Assembly: GCA_023333565.1 (NCBI GenBank)
Contig: JAJKFH010000241.1
Span: forward strand, 434,001-498,000
Length of the DNA stretch: 64,000 nucleotides
Origin: Puffinus mauretanicus
Taxonomy: Eukaryota; Chordata; Aves; Procellariiformes; Procellariidae
Direction of reading: 5' to 3'
In this document: piece after piece, positions 38,301 through 47,444 of the stretch
Numbering within the stretch: the stretch's first letter is position 1
Layout of the letters: the number at the start of each line of letters is the position of its first letter
Made by a program: the position numbers and the translations under genes
Notes under the pieces: generated by a model
What the model was told of the DNA's origin: nothing
Seen by the model: the letters and a program-made list of their open reading frames with translations, nothing else
Databases searched by the model: none

Positions 38301-41300
38301 TCCGGGGATCCTGCATTTTCCTTTTGGGATGGAGACGCTGCTAAATGAGAAAAAAAGAGGGTCCTGTTGGTGCTGGATTGACCTAAATCCTGGAAAAATG
38401 GGGGCTGTTTTTCCAGCATCTCCCGGGATCTGCACAGCACCCCGGGTGGGCAGGGTGCGGGGTTGGGTCCCCGCATTGCCAGCAAAGCCTCGAGCATGGT
38501 TTTCCCTCGAGCATGGTTTTCCCTTGAGCGTAGTTTTCCCTCGAGCATGGCAGAGCTGGCAGAGGAGCAGAAATGGGGGAGAAACAGCAAAGCACCCCCC
38601 CCGGGGGGTGCAGGGGCGGGCGGGGGGCCGTGGCCGGTGGCGCTGAGCCTGGGCTGTCCCCGCAGAACTCCACGCTCACCATCGAGGAGTTTCACGCCAA
38701 GCTCCAGGAGGCCACCAACTTCCCGCTGCGACCCTTCGTCATCCCCTTCCTCAAGGTGGGTGCCCCAGCCCGGGCGCCGCGGGGACGTCGGGGTTAGCGT
38801 CGGCATCGCCGGCAAAGGGGGATTCGGGGGGTGGCTTTGGGGTCAGGGCTGGCAGCTGCCTGTGGGGCTGCCCGCGTCCCCCTGGGCACGCGTGTCCCCC
38901 CTGCACGCCCACCCCTCGCACGTGTGGAGTCACACGAGGCCGGGGCTGTTTGCAATAAAGCGAGGGGTTCGGCCCAGCTGGTAACCATTTGCAATTCATT
39001 AAAAATCCCCTTTTTTTTATTTGCCTTTTAATTTCACGCTGACTCTGCACTGTCACCCCGCTCCGGAGGGATTCGCCAACCGCTGGCACGCCTGGCAGCA
39101 CCGGCGCTGCCGGCAGATGTGCAAGCCCAGTGTCGCCTGCCCCTCGTTAGCAGAGGAATAATGAAAAAGTGCAAAAAAAGCCCCTTCTCCACCTCTGCAT
39201 CCCCGGCCCCCGGGAGCGGAGGTCCATGCTCGCCGCAGGAATCTGCCTGCAAAGCTGCCGGAGCGGTTTGCTCCTGGCAGGGGAAGGCAGAGCCAAAACA
39301 CGGCCGGGCTGAGCCGGGGGGACGGCAGAGCCCCCTCGCCCTCCTGCCCGGGTTTGCAGGGGAGCACGGCGTCCGCGGGAGCAGGGGGACGGTGCGTCCT
39401 CGGCTGCGCGGCTCCCGGGGTCGCGGTGGGCGCTGGTGGCCCCGTGGCTCGGGGCGGGCTGGGAGCCGTCCCCCCTGTCCCGCTGCCAAGCGCGCGGCGG
39501 CCCCGCCGGCCGCCCTGGCACCCCGCTCCCAGCTGTTCCCACCGCGGGCTCCAGATGTTTCTCATTATCCTAACTGCAACCAGCCGGGCTCGGCGTGCTT
39601 CCCAGACTTGGGGGCTTGCTTGTTTTTGCGGGGTTGTTCCCCCCAGCCGGCGAAGGGGAGGGTCCAGCCCCGCTCTCCGCAGCGTGGATCTCCGGCTCGG
39701 GCGCTAACGTGTCCGACAGATGGGGGTTTGGCTGCGGATCAGCTGCCGAAAGAGAAAACCAGAGCTGGCAGCCAGAGCGCCGGGGCAGAAAGGGGTCTCT
39801 GCTGCTTAATTCTTGCTGCTCCGCGTGCTCCTAGGGGTGCAGTGCCGGGGGGGGACACGGTGGGTGGGGAGTTGACAGTCGGCCCTTGTGCCCCATGGGT
39901 GCCAGATGGGCTGGGGGCTCCCCTGGGCTGGGGGTTCAGGTCCCCAGCGCAAGCATCGCGGGGACAGGGTGGCAGAGGTGGCCGACCTGGCCGGGGGATG
40001 ATGCTCTGCAACCCCTGCCAGGATGCAGGAGGGCTCAGTTGAAGCTGTGCCCATGCCAGCACATGGCCAGACCCCGTGGGGTGCCACATGTCCCCCCCCC
40101 TGCAGCCCAGCTGCAGTGAGTGGGGGTCCCGAGGCTGTCCCCATGGGGAAGGTGAGCAGGACCCCAAGGGAAGGCTGCTGCCTGCCCCGCACCTCCTGCC
40201 CGCGGCGGGCTGGGGGCAAAGCCGTGCTGCGCCGGGGGGGGCTGCGGGGCCGTGGACTGGACTCTCGCCCCCCTCGCAGGCCAACCTGCCGCTGCTGCAG
40301 CGGGAGCTGCTGCACTGCGCCCGCATGGCCAAGCAGACCCCGGCCCAGTACCTGGCCCAGCACGAGCAGCTGCTGCTGGACGCCAACGCCTCCTCTCCCA
40401 TCGACTCCTCCGAGCTGCTCCTGGAGGTGGGCGAGAGCGGCAAGAGGAGGACGCCAGACAGGTGCGAGCCGAGGGGGGCACGTGGGGTGTTTTTTCGGGG
40501 ACACAACCCTGCCACCCCCCTCCCCGGGGCACCGGTGCCCGGCGAGGACCGACCTCCTCTCCTCCACCCAGGACCAAAGAGAACGGTTTGGACCGAGACC
40601 CTCTGCACCCCGAGCACCTCAGCAAGCGGCCGTGCACCATGAGCCCGGCGCAGCGCTACAGCCCCAGCAACGGGCTGAGCCACCCACCCAACGGGCTGGG
40701 GCACCCCCCCGCCGCCCCCCCCCTGCCCCAGCACTACCGCCTGGAGGACATGGCCATGGCGCACCACTACCGCGACGCCTACCGCCACCCCGACCCCCGG
40801 GAGCTCCGTGAGCGCCAGCGACCCGCCGGTGAGTGCTGGCACCCCCACCGGGCTGGGGGGGCGGGCAGGGGGCTGGGGACCCCACCCCCCAAAGGAGAGG
40901 GGTGCTGCAGGGGGCTGACCCCCGCCCCGCGCTTGCCTCGCAGCGGTGCACGGGACGCGGCAGGAGGAGGTGATCGACCACCGGCTCACCGACCGGGAGT
41001 GGGCGGAGGAGTGGAAACACCTCAACAACGTACGTAGTGCCCCCCTGGCCATCCCACGGCATGTCCCCCTCCCCGCTTTGCCCTCCGTCCCCGCCGTGTC
41101 CCCCCCAGGGCTTTTCTCCCGAGCATCCTCGGCTCCCCGCCGCCAGAGCGGCACAGCGGCCCCGGCACAGCCCGGCATAGCCCAAATCCCACCCCCGCGC
41201 CGGGCACCGCAGCCCCCCAGCTGCTTGCGGCAGACCCCCCCCACCCTGACGTTGCCCCCCCCGCAGCTGCTGAACTGCATCATGGACATGGTGGAGAAGA

Positions 41301-42827
41301 CGCGCCGGTCGCTGACGGTGCTGCGGCGGTGCCAGGAGGCCGACCGCGAGGAGCTCAACCACTGGATCCGGCGCTACAGCGACGCCGAGGACATGAAGAA
41401 AGGCAGCCCCCCCTCCGCCCGCCCCCACAACAGCTCCTCCGCCTCCGAGGCACCCCAGTTAGGTATTGACCCCCGGGGCCGCGGGGTGCGTTCGGGGGGG
41501 CTGCGCCCCTCTCCGGGGTGCCCGTGCTGTTCCCCCGGGGGTCCGGCGCTGCCGGCGGGTGGGTTCGAAGAGGACGGCATCTCCTAACGGCATCGCCCCC
41601 TCTCCTTCGCAGACGCGCACCGGGAGTTCGCGCCGCGGCCCCTCTCCGGGTACATGCCGGAGGAGATCTGGAGGAAGGCTGGTGAGTGCGGGGCGGGCAC
41701 CGGCACCCATCGGTGTGCCGAGCTCGCAGGGTCTCTGCCCCATCCCCTCCCTGCACCGCGTCAGGGTGCCGGCGGGGCTGGAGGGGGTCGGGGTGGGTTT
41801 GCGGCGCGGGGTGGATGCTCGCAGCCCTCCCGTGGTGCTGCTGCAGAGGGGGATGCGCGGAGCCGGGGTGCCGGCACAACCAGTGCCACGCTCAGCCACC
41901 TTCCTTCCAGAAGAAGCTGTGAACGAGGTGAAGCGTCAGGCCATGTCCGAGCTGCAGAAAGCCGTGTCAGACGCCGAGCGGAAAGCCCACGAGCTGATCA
42001 CGACGGAGCGAGCCAAGATGGAGCGAGCCCTGGCCGAGGCCAAGCGCCAGGCTTCCGAGGACGCCCTGACCGTCATCAATCAGCAGGAGGACTCGAGCGA
42101 GGTGGGGGCCGGCGGGGGCGAGCCGGGGGGGACAGGGTTGGTGGCAGCACGAGCGTTTGGGACCTGCTCCTTCTGCAATTAAGTTTGCAGCGTCTGTGCA
42201 TGTGAGCGTGGGTACCGGGGGGCTGCAGCCATGCCACGGGATGGGAGGAAGAGGGGATTTCTTGCATCGAGCTGGGGATGGGGTGCATGGTCCAGGATGG
42301 GGGGAGCAGAGTCTGGGGTGGGGATGCATAGTCCAGGATTCGGATGCATGGTCCAGGATGATGCGCATGGTCTGGGATGGGGATGCATGGTCCAGGATGC
42401 GGATGCATGGTCCAGGATGGGGGGGACATGGTCCAGAATAGGGGTGCACAGTCTGGGATGATGGAGTGCATGGTCTGGGATGGGGATGCACGATCCGGGG
42501 CTGAGGTTTGGCTTTGCATCCCCGCAGAGCTGCTGGAACTGCGGGCGCAAAGCGAGCGAGACCTGCAGCGGCTGCAACACCGCCCGCTACTGCGGCTCCT
42601 TCTGCCAGCACAAGGATTGGGAGAAGCACCACCACGTCTGCGGGCAGACTCTGCAAGGGCTGCCGGCCCCCACCGCCCCCGCCGCCGGCGTGGGGCTGCC
42701 GCCGGGCGCGGGCCAGCCCGACGGGGTGGCCACCATCGCCAGCAGCCCCAGCGAGACGGGCTCGGCGGCCGCCTCCCGTGCCGGCACGCCGGCCACCCCG
42801 GCTCCGCTGGAGAGCGCGTCCCGCTGA
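35383..42827 (+). CDS. CBFA2T3: CBFA2T3 (MTG16/ETO2) transcriptional corepressor, complete coding region
   Basis: This gene encodes an MTG/ETO-family nuclear corepressor. The family bridges DNA-bound factors such as TAL1/GATA1/E-proteins to NCoR/SMRT and histone deacetylases. Coding exons are 35383-35503, optional 36913-36990, 38007-38248, 38666-38755, 40280-40461, 40572-40828, 40944-41029, 41267-41462, 41613-41681, 41911-42101 and 42528-42827. All junctions are GT/AG and keep frame, giving 577 residues without the cassette exon or 603 with it; human isoforms are 567 and 653 as I recall. The start ATG lies in a near-perfect Kozak context (GCCGCCACC before ATG) and begins [11 protein letters not shown], as in the short human isoform. 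Domains in the 577-residue form: NHR1/TAFH about 82-186; NHR2 amphipathic tetramerisation helix about 319-368; NHR3 helix about 405-470; MYND zinc finger 480-516 with ligands C480, C483, C491, C494, C500, C504, H512 and C516. CBFA2T3 is favoured over RUNX1T1 and CBFA2T2 by the GRFHGCLKW cassette, the exact PHP-type linker wording (DPRELRER) and the gene neighbours. Confidence 0.97.
36913..36990 (+). other. CBFA2T3: CBFA2T3 78-base cassette exon
   Basis: The exon is flanked by a TTGCTTGCAG acceptor and a GTAAGT donor. Spliced between the exons ending at 35503 and starting at 38007 it adds 26 codons, including [15 protein letters not shown], without breaking frame. Skipping it is also in frame, because the single base left by the upstream exon can pair with either downstream exon. 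The peptide closely matches an exon that I recall in the long human isoform (MTG16a). Retention of an 18-residue near-identical block in a GC-rich intron argues for function. Which tissues include it cannot be read from the sequence. Confidence 0.88.
38495..38552. repeat. 18-bp repeat in a CBFA2T3 intron (TTTTCCCTCGAGCATGG)
   Basis: About three copies of a CCTCGAGCATGG/TTTTCC word within the intron between the exons ending at 38248 and starting at 38666. Confidence 0.85.
42255..42500. repeat. GGATGCATGGTCCAGGATG repeat in the last CBFA2T3 intron
   Basis: About ten variable copies of 18-24 bases fill the middle of the intron just before the MYND exon. Confidence 0.88.
42528..42827 (+). other. 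CBFA2T3: CBFA2T3 last coding exon with MYND zinc finger
   Basis: The acceptor CCCCGCAG lies at 42520-42527. The exon opens with [13 protein letters not shown], the start of the MYND finger, and carries all eight metal ligands. The 61 residues after the finger are rich in Pro, Ala, Gly and Ser and end ESASR before TGA at 42825-42827. Tails of this family vary between paralogues. The MYND finger binds PxLxP-like peptides in SMRT/NCoR in the characterised mammalian proteins. Confidence 0.95.
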
Positions 42828-43618
42828 GCCGCCCGCGGACTGCCGCTGCCGCCGCCGCTGCTCCCACCGCTCTCCAAAAGACACGGACTGCACTCGATGC
42901 AATTTCCTCAGCTACCTGACTCGTGTGACCTCCGAAACGACCTCTCTAGCTCTCACAACTAATCCTCACGGATCCTCAAACTGGGCTTTAAGTGGAGTTA
43001 AGGCAAATACCGATCCTCTCTGTTCTCTCTTCAGTCTTTGTTTTGCCTTTTTTTGGTTGGTTTTCTATCGGTTGGGGGATTGTGGTTTGGGTTTTTGTTG
43101 GTTTTTTTGGTTTTTTTCCTTTTTTTCTTTCCGGATGAGGGATTTGGCTGCAGCCTCGCCACGCACTGACGTGGGGAGAGGCCGGCCCGGCCCCGGCCCG
43201 CATCGGCGCTGCCGAGGGGCTCGCTTGCAGGAGGAAAGAAACTTCTTTTCTTCGTCTCTCTCTTCCTCTTTTTTTTTTTTTTTGTAAAAAAAAAAATAAA
43301 ATAAAAAAAAAAACGTCGGACTCTTTGGCTTTAAGTAAGAAATTGTAAAAAAGGGAAAAAAAAGAAAAAAAAAAAAAAAGAAAAATCCAAAAACCAGACG
43401 ACGCCAAGTCAAGCCGCGTGACGGACGCTCACCTGTAACTACCTTGCTAGCTAGCCAAGAACAGACCAGACTCACCTCTGCTCCAAAGGAAATCCAAAAC
43501 CAAGGAAGATCCAAACGTCTCTCCACTGCCAAAGTTCGTTTCGTTCTGTTGTCGCTTCCTTCCCTTCCCCGCAAGGATGGACGGACGCGCCCCCGGGGCT
43601 TTAAAGAGTTTCTATTAA

Positions 43619-43624
43619 AATAAA
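43619..43624 (+). terminator. CBFA2T3 proximal poly(A) signal
   Basis: AATAAA in TATTAAAATAAAGC, directly followed by a genomic A tract. Apparent 3' ends here in cDNA could also come from internal priming. Confidence 0.5.
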
Positions 43625-44186
43625 GCAAAAAAAAAAAAAAAGGTTTTTTTTTTTTTAAAAAGCAAGCCCCCGAGGCGTGGGGGGGAGATGGTGGCTGAGA
43701 GCCGCCCGGGTGGGCGCAGCCGGAGCCGGCACGTCTCTACCTCTGCCCGCCACCACCCTGGAAAAAGAGAATGGAAAAAGAGATTAAAAGCCAGATTTTG
43801 GTTTTCTCCCTTCCTGAAGCCGTCGGGGGCCACCTGCGGCCGGACCCCCCCAGCCCCTCGCTGCCGGGCTGCTCCCACACCCGCCTCGGATTTATTTTGC
43901 AAGGATTTTTAAGAGGAAAAAGGAAAGGAAAGGAAAGCGAGCGCCACCTCCTTCCCGGCCGAGGAGGCAGCCAAGGACGATGTTGATTATTTTGTATTTC
44001 TCGCATCGTTGTACAAAGCGCAGAGGACGGGAGTGCAATACGGAAAGTCCCCCGGCTCCGAGAGGAGGGAAGCCCCGCGCAGGGCAGGAGTGCTGTACGC
44101 TAATGTGAATGTAAATAGTGTTTTGCAGAGGTCCAAAAAATAATAATAATAATAATGATAGTGATAATAATAAGAGACATTTGCCA

Positions 44187-44192
44187 AATAAA
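44187..44192 (+). terminator. CBFA2T3 poly(A) signal 2
   Basis: AATAAA in TTGCCAAATAAAAGATGATG at the end of an AT-rich block with TAA/TGA repeats. Confidence 0.5.
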
Positions 44193-44544
44193 AGATGATG
44201 AGAACCCGCTGGAGGCTGTGGCGTGGGGGAGCGAGGCTGGCCGGAGGCGATCAGAAGTCGTGTGCTCGATAGGAGCTGTAGTTTTTCCGCATTTGCAAAA
44301 ACCATCCTGTGTGTTTTCTGTAGGGGAGGAAGAGGAGGGAAGGGCTTGGGGCCGGGGCCGTTGTGTTGCCAGTCACCCAGGGGCCCGGCTGCCGGCGCTG
44401 CCTTCGCAGCTGCCTCCTGCGACGGCCGTGCCGCGCTGTGCCGTGCCGCGCCGTGCCGCGCCGTGCCGCGCTGCAGCAGAGCTTGGTGCACGGGGCACGC
44501 CCGAGGCGACATTACCAGCCCCGTGCCACCAGCACTGAGCCTTG

Positions 44545-44990
44545 TGCAGCTTTGTGCACCCCGAGGCCTCGGTGCATCCCCAGGGGGCCGTTCTGTGCAC
44601 CCCAAGGCTTTGGTGCAACCCTTGGGGGGGTGTCTGTGTACCCCCAGATGTTGCTGCATCCCCTTGGGGGGTTCCTGTACACCCCGAGACCTTGGTCCAT
44701 CCCCTTGGGGGGGTTCTATGCACCTCAAGGCTTCGGTGCATCCCCCCCGAGGGGCTTACTGTGCACCCCAAGGCTTCAGTGCATCCCCCCTGGGAGTTTC
44801 TGTGCACCCTGAGACCTTGTTGCATCCCCCCAGAGGGTTTCTGTGCACCTCAAGGCTTCAGTGCATCCCCCTGGGGGGTTTCTGTGCACCCCGAGATCTC
44901 GGTGCATCCCCCAGGGGGTTTCTGTGCACCCCGAGACCTCAGTGCATCCCCCCGGGGGGTTTCTCTGGACCCCGAGGCTGGGAGCTTTGC
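44545..44990. repeat. About 40-45-bp minisatellite in the CBFA2T3 3' UTR
   Basis: About ten copies of TTCTGTGCACCCCGAGACCT followed by CGGTGCATCCCCC and a G run. Each copy contains abutting C and G runs (for example CCCCCAGGGGG) that can pair as a hairpin. Confidence 0.9.
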
Positions 44991-45345
44991 CAGGTGCCCC
45001 TCAAGTGACTGTTCACTTTATTTATGGTGTGACATATGTAATATTGTCTATTTTTCTTACGTTTCCTGAGAAGAGGTAATATATAAGAGTATTGCAGATG
45101 CACCTGCTGCGGAGCCGCCTGCTCTCCCGGGTGTCCACCCCCTCCCTGCCCTTCCCGCCGCGCGTGTCCCCGCGTGTCCCCACGTGCCCCCGGCCCCGCT
45201 CCGCGCCGGGGCTCTGCCTCTCTACCTCCGCCTCGCCGGGAAACCGCGGACGAGAGCATTTCCATGGAGTCTGCTCTCGTTTCCACTCCCTTCTGTTTTG
45301 CGCTTTTTTAATTATTATTTTCTTCTTTTTTTTTTTTTAAATAAT

Positions 45346-45351
45346 AATAAA
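45346..45351 (+). terminator. CBFA2T3 poly(A) signal 3
   Basis: AATAAA within an ATAATAATAAAAATACCC block following a T tract. It is usable but not distinctive. Confidence 0.35.
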
Positions 45352-46776
45352 AATACCCTACAGAACCTTGCATTGAAACCAAAAGCCGAGGGAGGGAGGG
45401 GACGGGCGACGTGGCGCTAGCAGACGTCCAAACCAGAACGACAGCTTTAAAGTGTAATATTTCCCAAAAATTAGTGATGCACGAGGATGGCAGCGGCGGT
45501 GCGGCTGTGGGACCGGAGTGACGTGGCCATGGAGGGGGCCGTGGTGACCAGGGAAGTGCTGGCCGGAGCGGCAGGCGCTTCCGCAGGGTTTTGCTCCCAA
45601 ATGGTGTTGGGGTGTGCAGGGGACACGTGCCCTGTGCCGTGCCCGAGCCATGTCCTTTGGTGGCTTTGTGGCATCTGGGAGATGGCAGACGGATGAGCCG
45701 CGTGGTGCTGGCGCAGCCTGGCCAGGGGGTAGGGGCACCCCGGTGGCTGTGGGTCAGCTCGGGGACACGGGGTGCCGGGGTGGCCGGGCACAGTCCTCTG
45801 CCGGATTGGGTCCCCGTGGCTGCCCACAGCTCCCCTTCTTGGGTTTCCTCCCCCGCATCGTGGCTGGGGCTGGGGGACAGTGTTGGTGGCATGGGGACAG
45901 CCTGCCCGAGGTCCCAGTCCCTGTGGGGAGGCAGAGCCTGGGGTGCTGGGTGCTGGGTGCTGGCTGCAGCTGCAGGCTGAGGAGGTGGCAGGAGAGGCTC
46001 TCCTCTGGCACCGAGCGTGGCACCGGGGCCCCATCCCCGGCGGGTGAGGGTCTCTCCAGCTCCTTCCTTGCCTTCCCAACCCGAAATCCCAGCTGAAACC
46101 AAAGTCCCGCATCCTGGTGAGGCTGGGCACCCCAGAGCGGGGGTCCCACACCTGCCTGGGCTTTGCTCCATCACTGCTGGAGCCCCCCACAACCCCCCCA
46201 CAGCCTCTCCTCACCCTCCTCCTCTGGGGCCTGCCAGGGTCCCCCCTTCTCCTTGGAGTGCCCGCCTGGATCCCGGTGGGTTTGAGGTCGGGGTCAAGAT
46301 GCCACCTTGTTCCCCGGTCCCAGGCACTGTGCCAGGGTGTCCCTGCCGCAGTTGCAGCCCCGGGGGCTCCGCTGATGCCACGGAATGCCATGGCCCCAGG
46401 AGGGAGGTGTCGTGGGCCGTCCCCCCTCGCTCACGGCTGCGCGGGCAGCACCGTTCTCTGGTCCTGTGCGGGGCTGAGCCCTGCCCGCGTTACCCTGCCA
46501 GCCCTGGGGACGGGGACACCGGGGCACGGGGGTCCCCGGGGGGCTGGAAAGCAGAGCCCCCCGCCAGAGCCGGGTGGGCACGGTGGCAGCCTGCCCTGCC
46601 CTGGCGCGTGGGTTTTGGGGGCCAGCCGAGAGAGGTGACGTGGCAGGACTTTCCTTCGGCATGCTGTCCCCCCCCTTGCTGTTTCCCGCTTTCTCTAAGT
46701 GTACTGTATGTTTGACCTGTGAAAGATGTAAACTTTATGATTCAGGTTATGTCTGTTCTTAACTCTGTATCTGTGT

Positions 46777-46782
46777 AATAAA
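46777..46782 (+). terminator. CBFA2T3 distal poly(A) signal
   Basis: AATAAA in TCTGTGTAATAAAGACAATT, at the end of about 100 bases of AT-rich sequence. This is the last signal before the CpG-rich PABPN1L promoter and the best candidate for the full-length end, with cleavage near 46,795. Confidence 0.7.
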
Positions 46783-47305
46783 GACAATTTAATATCAACC
46801 GGAGGCTCCATGGCCTGGGCTTGTGCTGGGTGCCCTCGCCCCCCTCTCCCGGCAGCGCCCCACACCCCGTGCCCCCAACCCTGGGAGGGTTCATTATAGC
46901 CCTGGGGTCGGGCCCTGCCCCACGTCCGGGGGGGGTGAGGAGAGGTGTCCGCGGTGGGGGACATTCATGGTCGTCCCCAGGGAACCCAAAGGGATCTCCC
47001 CTCCCTGCTGCAGACGCTGCACCCCCTCGGGGTGCCCCGCTGCTCCCCCTGTGCCTGGGGCAGCTGCTGAGAGCTGGCTGCGGTCCCCAGCACCACCAGC
47101 GGGGTCGGTGGACAAGGAGGGCCGAGGGGGTGTCCCTAAAATCGGGGGACCGTGCCCCCGGCCCGCCACGCGTGTCGACCTCCCCAGGGCACACGCGTGT
47201 CCCCGGCCGCCCGCGGGACTCGAACCCGCCGCCACAGGGTCACGGTCGGGCGGGGCCGCCTCCCCCGCCCTGCGGCACGGGGCGGGGCCTGGCGGCGCGC
47301 CCTGC

Positions 47306-47424
47306 CCTGATTGGCCCCTGATGTATGAAAGTGGCGCGCCGGCGGGAGAGGCGCACGTGGTGGCGGGAGATCCGCACGTGGCGCCGCTCCGCTGGTCCCG
47401 CCGGCTCCGCGGAGGGAGCGCAGC
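47306..47424 (+). promoter_or_regulatory. PABPN1L promoter with duplicated GGCGGGA/CACGTG module
   Basis: A 21-base module occurs twice head to tail at 47341-47361 and 47362-47382. Each copy has GGCGGGA (47341-47347, 47362-47368) and CACGTG (47354-47359, 47375-47380). An inverted CCAAT (ATTGG) lies at 47310-47314. GGCGGGA matches the E2F6 site and CACGTG the MAX/MGA E-box, the pair that recruits PRC1.6 to germline genes in mammals. CACGTG can also bind USF or MYC/MAX. Binding here is inferred. Confidence 0.6.
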
Positions 47425-47444
47425 ATGTTCGGGGGCCGGGCGAG
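47425..47444 (+). other. PABPN1L: PABPN1L 20-base first coding exon
   Basis: ATG with A at -3 opens a segment of six codons plus two bases before GTGGGT. The two bases join TCCTCT at 48024 to give Ser-Pro-Leu-Phe in the open frame. The exon is coding only for MFGGRA and part of a Ser codon; the transcribed exon extends upstream as 5' UTR. Confidence 0.75.

Larger units (their letters stand above)
42828..46795 (+). other. CBFA2T3: CBFA2T3 3' untranslated region
   Basis: About 4 kb follow the stop codon with no supported coding exon. The first part has long T and A homopolymers (about 43040-43400). AT-rich stretches at about 43980-44200, 45000-45090 and 45300-45480 are separated by GC-rich blocks. 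A minisatellite sits at 44545-44990. Canonical AATAAA signals occur at 43619, 44187, 45346 and 46777, so several 3' ends are possible. The last lies in a typical AT-rich mRNA end and is followed by the PABPN1L promoter only about 500 bases on. That the transcript reaches the last signal is an inference. Confidence 0.7.
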
